A DNA stretch of 64,000 nt from Rhyacophila brunnea. Its lineage: Eukaryota; Arthropoda; Insecta; Trichoptera; Rhyacophilidae. Made by a program: the position numbers and the translations under genes. Below, one piece after another: positions 55,800 through 64,000 of this stretch (the stretch's first letter is position 1; the number at the start of each line of letters is the position of its first letter). The DNA lies in NCBI GenBank assembly GCA_022495005.1, contig JAGYXB010000797.1, positions 186,001 to 250,000 of the forward strand, in the 5' to 3' direction. The notes beneath the pieces are model-generated. The model worked only from the letters and a program-made list of their open reading frames with translations. It was not told where the DNA came from and did no database searches.

Positions 55800-56383
55800 C
55801 AGTGGTCCCCAACTCCCGGTCCGCGGACCGGTACCGATCCGTGGATCAAATGGTACCGGGCCGCCCAAGGAACATTAGATTTTGTATTTGAATTACGAGA
55901 GCCATTGTAAAGATTTCTCTCAGAAAAGAAGTCACCGCTGGCACCACATTTCAGTGACAAGGTATGGATCGCAAAACTGGCTTACCTGTGTTACATATTC
56001 AGCCTGCTCAATGAACTCAATCTGTGCCTTCAGAGGAAAACGACAACTGTTTTCAAGTTGGCAGACAAAGTATCTGCATTTAAAGCCAAACTGGGCGTGA
56101 ACAGAGGGATTTTGGAGATGTTTCAGACATTAACGGGAATTTAAGGCGACGCTGAGCCTGAGCATTCATTCTCCCAGTTGGTGCACGATCACCTGTATTA
56201 ATTGATTATAAAAGAATTGTATGTATTTATTTTGAAGGCATGTTTAAATGCAATTAAATTTAAATTATTTAATCAAAACAATCTAAAATATAAACAATCA
56301 ACATCCCCCCCCCCCTCAGCGGGCCGCGGTAAAATTATTAAACGTTGACCGGTCCGCGGCGATAAAAAGGTTGAGGACCACTG
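55800..56383 (+). mobile_element. hAT element, internally deleted, with perfect 8-bp target duplication
   Basis: Left end CAGTGGTCCCCAACTCCCGG, TCCGCGGACCGGTACC; right end inverted CAGTGGTCCTCAACCTTTTT, ATCGCCGCGGACCGGT. GTTTAGAG is repeated exactly at 55792-55799 and 56384-56391, an 8-bp hAT target duplication. A fragment of transposase coding sequence remains (55911-56144). At 584 bp it is far shorter than an autonomous hAT. Of the hAT elements and termini seen here, this one has the best-preserved ends and target duplication, so it is probably the youngest. Confidence 0.93.
55911..56144 (+). pseudogene. hAT transposase fragment
   Basis: The open frame reads RFLSEKKSPLAPHFSDK, then IAKLAYLCYIFSLLNELNL, KTTTVFKLADKVSAFKAKL, then ILEMFQTL and a stop at 56142. 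LAYL.DIFS.LNELNL.LQ followed by ...K..AF..KL is a hallmark of Charlie/ZBED-like hAT transposases (central part, between the BED finger and the C-terminal dimerisation region). The frame is only about 78 codons because of the internal deletion. Catalytic residues are not covered. Confidence 0.85.
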
Positions 56384-57194
56384 GTTTAGAGGACCTACAC
56401 ATTCTCCTCTTGACCCTTGTCCGCGGGAAGATCGCGAGTACAATAAATCCCTATTCAGTATCCATCATATATTAAGCATCTAGTGAATGTAAAGAGGACT
56501 CTTGTTTCAGACGCCATAGTGAAAAGTTATATTATGTTAAATACATGATAATACAGTTGGCAATTAAATGAATCCAATAAATTATTTTAATAAGATAAAA
56601 AAACCGTTACTTACTAAATTTTGGCTAATTAAAGCAGTCTGATTAAACCATGCTAAAACAATATATTTGAATAAATTTTCCGTGTTTCGCTTAAAATCAT
56701 AAAGCTCAAACACTTACGCGCGTCAAAACATTGCATTAATCACATTAGACTAGATTTTTCTAACTAAATAAAGCATTATAAAATAAACAACCCCTATTGA
56801 GAGTGTACTTAGATAAAACGTTCAAAGAATAAGTTATCAGGAGAACATGTTATCTAAGGAGCTTACAGTAGGTCAAACATAAGCGCTTTGTTACACTTAC
56901 TCGTTTACTTTTGAGAGCCATTCAGAGGGAACCAAGCGCGAAAATCTAATGTGTCCACTTACACAGAGAAAGTAACTGTTACAACTCGATCAATGCATAC
57001 TATTATATAAATTACAGGTGTTCCAAAAGTGATTACTATCCACAAAGAGATAGAAAAATCAGAAAAATATTATTTTCTAATTTAACCTTTAAATGTTTGG
57101 TGGCAACCGTTTAATTTACATATTATTATTATTACGATTAGTTAAAACTGTTTACCCGGTAAGTTATTTGCTAACTAACCGCTAGCCGGATAGT
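56384..57194. other. Non-coding stretch
   Basis: Contains TTACAGGTGTTCCAAAAGTG at 57013, which resembles a transposon end, but no partner was found. The rest is AT-rich. Confidence 0.4.
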
Positions 57195-57557
57195 CATCAT
57201 CATCATTATCAGCCCAAATCTATCCACTGCTGGATGAAGGCCTGCTTCCACTTCTCTAGGTCCTGTGCGTTGCGCTGCCACGTACTTCCACAGAACTTTA
57301 TTATTTCATCGATCCAGTTGTCTCTAGGTCTACCTTGCGGACGTTTTGTACCTCTTGGATACCACTGGATGACTAAATTTGTACAATGATTGTCTCTTCT
57401 TCGAGCTATGTGCCCAGCTCATTTGAGGCTTTTAATGAACTGTATTACATCGCAAACCCTTGTCTGCTTCATTATCCACTCATTCCTCTTTTTGTTCTTT
57501 CGCGTTATGCCCAGCATGCACCTCTCCATACCATGTTGTGCTACTCTAACCCCATAA
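57195..57557 (-). pseudogene. RTE-like LINE C-terminus, 5'-truncated, with 11-bp target duplication
   Basis: Same family as 41842-42233. On the plus strand it starts CATCATCATCATTATCAGCC, with ATCCACTGCTGGATGAAGGC, TGCGTTGCGCTGCCACGTAC and ATCGATCCAGTTGTCTCTAG. AGCCGGATAGT is repeated exactly at 57184-57194 and 57558-57568. The plus-strand frame at 57386-57694 is a shadow. Confidence 0.88.
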
Positions 57558-57604
57558 AGCCGGATAGTAATTGTCTAAATCGCTGCACTCAGGTAGTCGA
57601 CATA

Positions 57605-57682
57605 ACTAATCGGGAATGGGACGATTTGGCACCGCGAACTGGCCTCCGCCGATTGGCCTCCGGTAATTGGCCGCCGGTACTA
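57605..57682 (-). repeat. Minisatellite-related block, inverted relative to 59534-59592
   Basis: On the minus strand: GTACCGGCGGCCAATTACCG, GAGGCCAATCGGCGGAGGCC, AGTTCGCG. This is essentially identical over about 55 bp to 59534-59590 on the plus strand. It lies just outside the left arm of the inverted duplication, while its partner lies in the spacer. Confidence 0.7.
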
Positions 57683-57804
57683 CTACCGCCATAATGCCTG
57701 TTTCAATGCTAGCAAACAATACCACTACAACTGCAAGCCGCATTTGCCGTACCCATAGTGCCACTGTATAACGATTTACCTATACACTCCTCCAATCAAT
57801 TGCG

Positions 57805-58004
57805 AAGGGTGGAGGTAGGCTGTTAATTATTTAATTATTTTATAGATAAACGATTTTTTTAAACTATTATCTTCTCACTTGGATTAGGCAGGCAAACACT
57901 ATCTACATATTATTGTAGTCATTTCAATGAAAACAAATACATTTAAGTTTAGTGTGTACTAATTATGTCGGATCCTAACAGCCTACCTCCACCCTTGGCT
58001 ACCA
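57805..58004. mobile_element. Short MITE (GGTGGAGGTAGGCTGTTA ends)
   Basis: The left AAGGGTGGAGGTAGGCTGTT is exactly inverted at the right (AACAGCCTACCTCCACCCTT). Inside the right end, TTTAGTGTGTACTAATTATG, TCGGATC links it to 6812-7240 and 10476-10530. 200 bp, non-coding. Confidence 0.8.
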
Positions 58005-58385
58005 ACAGCAAAAAGGCATCTATTTGCCAAAGTCACGTTTTGAGATAATGAGACATTCATGTTTTTTCAACTTTTCTTAAGAAAATTTCCAACAATGTGG
58101 ATGAATCTTTTGATTTATGCTAGGTTAAGCAAAAATCAGTATATTTTCAATCGATGCTGTATTTTTACTTATAAATCTTTGTCTTCTTGTTAAGGATTTT
58201 TGCGAAAATAAACAATAATATGTTGATTTTTATACAGAAATAAATTTTATTCTGCTTTTGACTTCAAATAATTCAGAATTTCATGTAGAGCATTATTCGT
58301 ACACTAACTTAATTGCGAGTACACTTGTGTAACACTACAAACGAGCTAGTACTGATACATATATAAACAGCGCCCGAAGTAGAAA

Positions 58386-58598
58386 ATGTTACGAACCGGA
58401 GCATTCGATACTTTTCCGAAAATATTAAAGTGTGCTCAATTTCTGCTATACATATTTATGTGCCTACTTTGGATAATTGCAATAACAGTTTCCTTTTCTG
58501 ACATAAATATCTACTGGATATCAATTAGAAAATATCTCATTTATAATAAATATACAGTCATAAACTCGATTTTTTTTTTGTTTATCTGCTATCTATAA
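58386..58598 (+). other. 70-codon open frame with hydrophobic segments (copy 1)
   Basis: MLRTGAFDTFPKILKCAQFL, then a hydrophobic stretch LLYIFMCLLWIIAITVSF (about residues 20-37) and a second, NSIFFLFICYL, at the C-terminus. A TATA-box-like TATATAAA lies at 58360-58367, 18 bp before the ATG. The frame is duplicated exactly on the other arm. I do not recognise it. It could be a first exon, a relic or chance in AT-rich DNA. Confidence 0.25.
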
Positions 58599-58864
58599 GC
58601 AGGGCATAGCCCGCCTACTCCAGCAGGATATAACTATATGTTACGTATAAAAATAATGTATTTCAACGGCTGTTTAATCATTTAATTTAGTGACAACACA
58701 TTCAACGACCCTGATGATATTAAAATAACCCCTGGAACGCTAAAACAAGATCCTCTGGAAGAATACACAACTAATTAATTGGAATTTATTATTAATTACA
58801 ACAACTAATATTAACATGTATATCAAAAATTAACTATTATTATTAGGTCAGGTAATGGTTTTCT

Positions 58865-58985
58865 TAATAGTTGCGCAGTGCGTAAGGTGTTGGCCTTTCA
58901 TCCGGGAGCTCAGGGTTTGATTTCCGATGATGACACAATATGATAAATATATGATTTTCTAAAAGCCTGGGTGTATATGAATATT
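58865..58985 (+). mobile_element. tRNA-derived SINE-like block (copy in left arm)
   Basis: GTTGCGCAGTGCGTAAGGTG (A-box region), then CTCAGGGTTTGATTTCCGAT (B-box-like), then GATGACACAATATGATAAAT and GATTTTCTAAAAGCCTGGGT. It corresponds to the SINE at 31858-32030 (GTGCAGTGCGTAAAGCAC, GGTTCGATTCC, GAGGACACAATATTTATG). The tail shared with the LINE is not recognisable here. Confidence 0.6.
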
Positions 58986-59173
58986 TCACTTATATTACTA
59001 AATATACTATTTCCATTGGGCCCATAAGCCTGCTGTAGTGTTAAAAAGAACATAATATACTCGTATTATGAATTATATTATATGTAATCGATTTTATGTT
59101 TTATGAAGTTCAAATCATCTAAAATATATTTATGAAAACATAACATAAAAGCTCATTATTGGCTGTCCAAAAA

Positions 59174-59454
59174 TTACATTATATGAATAGAATGAAAATT
59201 ACATTATATTTCAGCGTTTTATTGACTTAATATTATAATAAAGCTTAAACATGTATATTATTATGCATAAATGCGTATTTTAACTTAAATTAAATTACAA
59301 ACAAAATATTAATCAATCTATATTAAAAATGTGTCAAGCGCGAAATGTATAAGGTACACCTACTGAGAAGATAGAAGCATATTAAACTGACTTGCTTATT
59401 TACTCCAACAAATCGTAACGTACGTCTGTTCCTTTGCGCATTTAATTCAACTGT
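59174..59454. other. Spacer of inverted duplication, AT-rich part
   Basis: No feature recognised apart from the minus frame that runs into the minisatellite. Confidence 0.4.
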
Positions 59455-59592
59455 GCGGCGTCCAATCCTCCCGGAGGCCAATTGGGTCGGCGTCGAATTG
59501 GGTCGGCGTCCAATTGGGCCGGCGTCCGATTGTACCGGCGGCCAATTACCGGAGGCCAATCGGCGGAGGCCAGTTCGCGTGCCTAATCGTCC
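59455..59592 (+). repeat. GC-rich minisatellite, ~17-bp unit
   Basis: About seven degenerate units of the form GGCGTCCAATTGGGTC or GGAGGCCAATCGGC run from 59460 to 59590. Half of the array (59534-59592) is repeated in inverted form at 57605-57682. The 92-codon minus frame here arises from the repeat and is not a gene. Confidence 0.75.
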
Positions 59593-59978
59593 TAGACCCA
59601 ACTAATCTCCGTCGGCATTTTTATATACCATGACTTACTTGTTTTATCATTAAAATACCTTGTTTTACAACATCTACAAAATCCAATTATTTCCCTTTTT
59701 CAATAATCTACAAAGTATATTCCTAACTAATTGTGCGTAAAAGTGTAAATTAAATATGTATGCTAATTTTAAAAACACGTTAAAACACCAATATTAGTAA
59801 TATTTAAATGTCTTGTATGAAATCTTTCAAATGAAAAATAGGCATCAATGCGGCTCTGTATTTGTTGCCAAGGCATGTTTTTCTGCTCTCTCATATTACT
59901 CACACTTTTAAAATCCGGAGAATTCTATTTACTATCTGTCCTGAGCTCTACGTTCTGCCTGCAAGTCCAGTACTATAT

Positions 59979-60152
59979 AAGGCCTTGCCCGCACGACGCG
60001 TTTTGACTCGCGCGCATTCCATGTACCTGTAATTTCATTGAGCCGTCCACACTCACTCACGACTAAAGTGCGCGCGGTCGAAGTAGATGTGATCACATTG
60101 AGGTGTCTATATGCACTCGCGGCGAGACACGCCCCATGTGGACAAGGCGTTA
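59979..60152 (+). mobile_element. GC-rich CRE-family MITE, full-length copy
   Basis: The left end, TAAGGCCTTGCCCGCACGAC, GCGTTTTGACTCGCGCGC, mirrors the right end (inverted TAACGCCTTGTCCACATGGG, GCGTGTCTCGCCGCG). The interior shares CATTCCATGTACCTGTAA, TTCATTGAGCCGTCCACAC with 16086 and 42690. This copy lacks the TGACGTCA motif. 174 bp. Confidence 0.75.
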
Positions 60153-60184
60153 CTTTATGAATGTTATAACTAAATAAGAATATA

Positions 60185-60605
60185 TATTACCTACGTGGTC
60201 GCAGCCATGATTTATTCTGGATTGGAACCGTTTCCTCGTGTCAAGCCTATCAGGCACCATTAAGGAGGGGTGCAAGATTAGTAAATGCGCTCCCTAAAGA
60301 CATAGACATTTCCAATGATGTACTTTGCATTTTGTTTTTGAAACTGTATTTTTCTGTATAAAATTGTATGTTTTTTGTTTTCAAAAATTATATTTTTCTG
60401 TATTAAATTGTACTTAAGTATGTTTTGATTTTTTTTTGTTGTTATTATTAGTATTGTTATTATATTTTTTTTTCTATATTCTCTTCTCTCTTGTGAGGGT
60501 AATGTTTGGCTTATAATGTAAATCTCATGTTGTGTACGTCTTGAATTTAGATTTGTTATGTTCACAATTTTTTGTATTCTTAAATAAATAAATAAATAAA
60601 TAAGT
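60185..60605 (+). pseudogene. Jockey-like LINE 3' end with (AAAT)n tail
   Basis: Peptide remnants LRRGARLVNALPKDIDISND, VLCILFLKLYF match the LINE at 48640-49010. The 3' UTR ends TCATGTTGTGTACGTCTTGA, ATTTAGATTTGTTATGTTCA and the tail is AAATAAATAAATAAATAAAT at about 60582-60602. 5' truncated. Confidence 0.75.
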
Positions 60606-61087
60606 GCCGTTTACAGTGATCAAGCAATTGGCAATATAAGCGAGATTTTATTATTGTTTGTCAATTCTATCCAGTTACTCTATCGTTGTAAACTTGACAT
60701 AACATAAGCTTAGGCTGCTGTATAGACTGTAGAATATAATCTTTCTGTGCGCCTGATACTTCAGTTATCCATTTAAGTGTTGCACAAAGCCGCTGGATTT
60801 GATTTATTATTTCCTTTTATTTCTGTTTTCGCAGTTCCCGCAAGTCACGGTCGTTACGACAAACATCATCCTACTTACAACACTGTACATAGCATCTTAA
60901 TGGTTTTTATTCTACGAATGAATTTATGTATATTATCACGAAAAGTTAAAATGCAAGAGATACTCACGCAGTGCTAGAAATGAATCGAAACGACACCGGT
61001 TTGTGACATTTTAAAATACTAGTTAAGAAATATTTAAATTAATTTACTTTAAATTTTTCTTAAAGTTGAATACGAAACTTATCGGAC
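60606..61087. other. Spacer of inverted duplication, non-coding
   Basis: The 66-codon frame at 60777-60977 is unsupported. Nothing else is recognised. Confidence 0.4.
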
Positions 61088-61662
61088 TTTTTGGACAGCC
61101 AATAATGAGCTTTTATGTTATGTTTTCATAAATATATTTTAGATGATTTGAACTTCATAAAACATAAAATCGATTACATATAATATAATTCATAATACGA
61201 GTATATTATGTTCTTTTTAACACTACAGCAGGCTTATGGGCCCAATGGAAATAGTATATTTAGTAATATAAGTGAAATATTCATATACACCCAGGCTTTT
61301 AGAAAATCATATATTTATCATATTGTGTCATCATCGGAAATCAAACCCTGAGCTCCCGGATGAAAGGCCAACACCTTACGCACTGCGCAACTATTAAGAA
61401 AACCATTACCTGACCTAATAATAATAGTTAATTTTTGATATACATGTTAATATTAGTTGTTGTAATTAATAATAAATTCCAATTAATTAGTTGTGTATTC
61501 TTCCAGAGGATCTTGTTTTAGCGTTCCAGGGGTTATTTTAATATCATCAGGGTCGTTGAATGTGTTGTCACTAAATTAAATGATTAAACAGCCGTTGAAA
61601 TACATTATTTTTATACGTAACATATAGTTATATCCTGCTGGAGTAGGCGGGCTATGCCCTGC

Positions 61663-61875
61663 TTATAGATAGCAGATAAACAAAAAAAAAATCGAGTTTA
61701 TGACTGTATATTTATTATAAATGAGATATTTTCTAATTGATATCCAGTAGATATTTATGTCAGAAAAGGAAACTGTTATTGCAATTATCCAAAGTAGGCA
61801 CATAAATATGTATAGCAGAAATTGAGCACACTTTAATATTTTCGGAAAAGTATCGAATGCTCCGGTTCGTAACAT
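61663..61875 (-). other. 70-codon open frame (copy 2)
   Basis: Amino-acid sequence identical to 58386-58598, in mirrored position. It has the same TATA-like element upstream on the minus strand. Function unknown. Confidence 0.25.
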
Positions 61876-62256
61876 TTTCTACTTCGGGCGCTGTTTATAT
61901 ATGTATCAGTACTAGCTCGTTTGTAGTGTTACACAAGTGTACTCGCAATTAAGTTAGTGTACGAATAATGCTCTACATGAAATTCTGAATTATTTGAAGT
62001 CAAAAGCAGAATAAAATTTATTTCTGTATAAAAATCAACATATTATTGTTTATTTTCGCAAAAATCCTTAACAAGAAGACAAAGATTTATAAGTAAAAAT
62101 ACAGCATCGATTGAAAATATACTGATTTTTGCTTAACCTAGCATAAATCAAAAGATTCATCCACATTGTTGGAAATTTTCTTAAGAAAAGTTGAAAAAAC
62201 ATGAATGTCTCATTATCTCAAAACGTGACTTTGGCAAATAGATGCCTTTTTGCTGT

Positions 62257-62456
62257 TGGTAGCCAAGGGTGGAGGTAGGCTGTTAGGATCCGACATAATT
62301 AGTACACACTAAACTTAAATGTATTTGTTTTCATTGAAATGACTACAATAATATGTAGATAGTGTTTGCCTGCCTAATCCAAGTGAGAAGATAATAGTTT
62401 AAAAAAATCGTTTATCTATAAAATAATTAAATAATTAACAGCCTACCTCCACCCTT
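62257..62456. mobile_element. Short MITE, mirrored copy in right arm
   Basis: Mirror image of 57805-58004, with the same GGTGGAGGTAGGCTGTTA termini. Confidence 0.8.
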
Positions 62457-62478
62457 CGCAATTGATTGGAGGAGTGTA

Positions 62479-62634
62479 TAGGTAAATCGTTATACAGTGG
62501 CACTATGGGTACGGCAAATGCGGCTTGCAGTTGTAGTGGTATTGTTTGCTAGCATTGAAACAGGCATTGTCGCAAGCAATTCAATACACGCGCGAATCGC
62601 CTATAGTGCCACTGTAGAATGATTTACCTATACT
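62479..62634. mobile_element. MITE spanning the outer breakpoint of the right arm
   Basis: The left GTATAGGTAAATCGTTATAC, AGTGGCACTAT is mirrored at the right by ATAGTGCCACTGTAGAATGA, TTTACCTATAC. About 156 bp. The inverted duplication stops at 62568 within it, so only its left part occurs at 57693-57782. Confidence 0.75.
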
Positions 62635-63274
62635 TGTTCGGAGTCAGTAGTTAGTTAAACTTTGTAGAAAATAATGTATAGTGTAAAAATAGACTTTACA
62701 ACAATTTGGTATAGAATGCCACCAACTAGCGCCTGATCATTACATAGCTTCACTTGGACGACTAGACAACTGGGAGCCGGAAAAAACTGATAAAATAAAT
62801 ATAGAAATATACGTTCGCTAAATTATTAAAAATATTGACTGTCCACCTAAATTAGAAAATATTGATGAGTTCTCATAATGCATATTTTAGTATTTTAATA
62901 TATAACTACCACTCGGTAATAATATATTATATTATTTTTATATATTTTATTATACTAAAATGAATATAATTACAAATACTTTGTACATTTTTTCCCTCCC
63001 AGCTATGTACAAAATACTTGAAATAGTGGAACAAAGTTGCAACGATCTTAAAATCTCTGCGAAAATAGTAATAATTGTTGTGAATATATTTTGTAACATG
63101 GGCCAAAGTTACCCAAAGTGGGATAAAAACTTTGGCCCACATTATTTTATCCAAATTTATATATTAAGCCTTATAATAATTCTACAAACTTCTTCTGAAA
63201 TGCATATTAAGATACTGATACACCTTTATATAAAATAATACCACAATTAATTGTAACAATGATTTATAAATAAT
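62635..63274. other. Non-coding stretch
   Basis: AT-rich. The frames at 62927-63238 have no family motif. A small inverted repeat, TGGGCCAAAGTTACCCAAAG / ACTTTGGCCCA, lies at about 63099-63140. Confidence 0.4.
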
Positions 63275-63750
63275 TACAAGATAAAAAGAACAATTTATAT
63301 ACCAAGTTTTTAAATTTTCTGTTGAATCATAATATAAACTTGACAATTCTATATATTAATAATTTAGGACAAATAAGGCAATTGTCATAAAATCATTTTT
63401 TTGCTATTTTGCAACAAACAAAAATATAGAATACTGAAATGTCATTTTGATTTACATTGTAACGCACGTATATATTAATTATTTAGTTGCTAAGATCACC
63501 TCCTTAGCAACCAATAATAGTGGATTGGATTACGGATTTCTTCCGAAATAACTTTTCATACTAAACATAATTAACTGAAAATGAATTCAATTCTACTTAA
63601 AGATGGCTAAAAGTATTAAAAGAATGCATTGGCATTGTGTTCTGATATATTCTAAAAGTTTCAAATGTCAAGATAGTCGGAAAGTTAGTTAAAAATCGAT
63701 TACAAGATTTATACTGAACAAATAAGAATACGAGCTAATAAAAACGTTTT
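63275..63750 (+). repeat. Interspersed repeat next to tRNA-Pro, copy C
   Basis: Collinear with 23780-24245, with an extra GTGGATTGGATTACGGATTT block (63530) shared with copy B at 29990-30240. It ends about 60 bp before the tRNA gene at 63812. Confidence 0.75.
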
Positions 63751-63811
63751 AAAATACAAAAAGCCGTTAGAACTGGGCCAAAGATTGTATATATTTATAA
63801 TATAAAAATGA

Positions 63812-63883
63812 GGGCTCGTCCGGGATTTGAACCCGGGACCTCTCGCACCCAAAGCGAGAATCATACCCCTAGACCAACGAGCC
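63812..63883 (-). tRNA. tRNA-Pro (TGG)
   Basis: 72 nt, same sequence as the other three copies. The minus-strand terminator is a five-T run at about 63804-63808. The 5' flank (63884-64000) closely matches that of the copy at 22207 (GATTGAAAACAATTAAACA, CTCGTACAACTTTCACCTGA, TAGATTATGAG), up to the window end. Confidence 0.97.
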
Positions 63884-64000
63884 GATTGAAAACAATTAAA
63901 CAGACATACGATTTATTCGATAAAACTCATGACTCGTACAACTTTCACCTGAATGTAAAACGCTGACAATTAATAGGTATGTTGGCTAATAGATTATGAG

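Larger units (their letters stand above)
57693..59173 (+). repeat. Left arm of a 1,481-bp inverted duplication
   Basis: Reverse complement of 61088-62568. Coordinates pair with a constant sum of 120261 at both ends and at the internal ORF, so there is no net length difference over 1,481 bp. Every segment I compared base by base (about 58060-58600 and 58860-59170) was identical. The arm contains half of a MITE (57693-57790), a complete MITE (57805-58004), a 70-codon frame (58386-58598) and a SINE-like block (58865-58985). The outer breakpoint falls inside a MITE and not at an element end. No target duplication flanks it. Confidence 0.95.
61088..62568 (-). repeat. Right arm of the 1,481-bp inverted duplication
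   Basis: Exact-length mirror of 57693-59173. It contains the mirrored SINE-like block (61276-61396), 70-codon frame (61663-61875, minus strand) and MITE (62257-62456). Unlike the left arm, its outer border continues into the second half of a MITE (62479-62634), so the intact MITE shows this arm lies at the ancestral locus and the left arm is the derived copy. Confidence 0.95.

Noticed and set aside
57013..57040. Mariner-like terminus TTACAGGTGTTCCAAAAGTG
   Set aside because: No inverted partner or transposase remnant found nearby; match to any known end uncertain.
59323..59601. 92-codon minus-strand frame with GLRRLASGNWPPV
   Set aside because: Product of the GC-rich minisatellite; the same peptide occurs at 57620-57694 through the inverted copy.

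Overview
The window is animal nuclear DNA, most likely insect and probably lepidopteran. The evidence is one spliced exon of an insect DSC1/NaCP60E-type voltage-gated cation channel, several R1-like and RTE-like LINE fragments, RTE-type copies ending in (GAT)n/(CAT)n tails, Helitron ends of the CAGCTAG|T type seen in moths and butterflies, and intact eukaryotic tRNA genes with Pol III boxes. There is no operon structure. Nearly all longer open frames are transposon relics or chance. The Lepidoptera assignment is inference.

Only five features look like functional host genes: the channel exon at 16957-17155 (minus strand, both splice sites visible) and four identical tRNA-Pro(TGG) genes (18392-18463, 22207-22278, 24462-24533, 63812-63883, all minus strand), each followed by a Pol III terminator. 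Three of the four tRNAs share flanking repeat DNA, so they were spread by local duplication. Nearby sequence is probably channel intron. How far the transcription unit extends cannot be judged from this window.

The rest is a dense, nested mobile-element landscape. 0-9 kb: a TA-flanked DNA transposon with subterminal repeats and a broken, unclassified transposase (875-3564), which holds a Helitron tail and an R1-like LINE; then an old LINE, two MITEs and a second R1-like fragment. 9-21 kb: MITEs (one PIF/Harbinger-like), tRNA-like modules, a CRE-bearing MITE beside the channel exon, and a short hAT element with a paralogous empty site. 21-33 kb: tRNA genes, LINE fragments, a 15-bp minisatellite, TTAA-flanked MITEs, and a foldback element holding both a TTAA MITE and a tRNA-derived SINE. 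The SINE's tail matches the tail of a nearby R1-like LINE. 33-39 kb: an RTE-like LINE with a 13-bp target duplication, a Helitron with about 15 copies of a ~120-bp unit, and a 1.4-kb TTAA-flanked foldback. 39-57 kb: LINE tails, more MITEs, several hAT termini and a deleted hAT element with a perfect 8-bp target duplication. 57-64 kb: a 1,481-bp inverted duplication around a 1.9-kb spacer, with arms of exactly equal length, then the last tRNA gene.

Family names rest on recognisable termini, target-site duplications, peptide motifs and comparison of copies inside the window. No database search was run.
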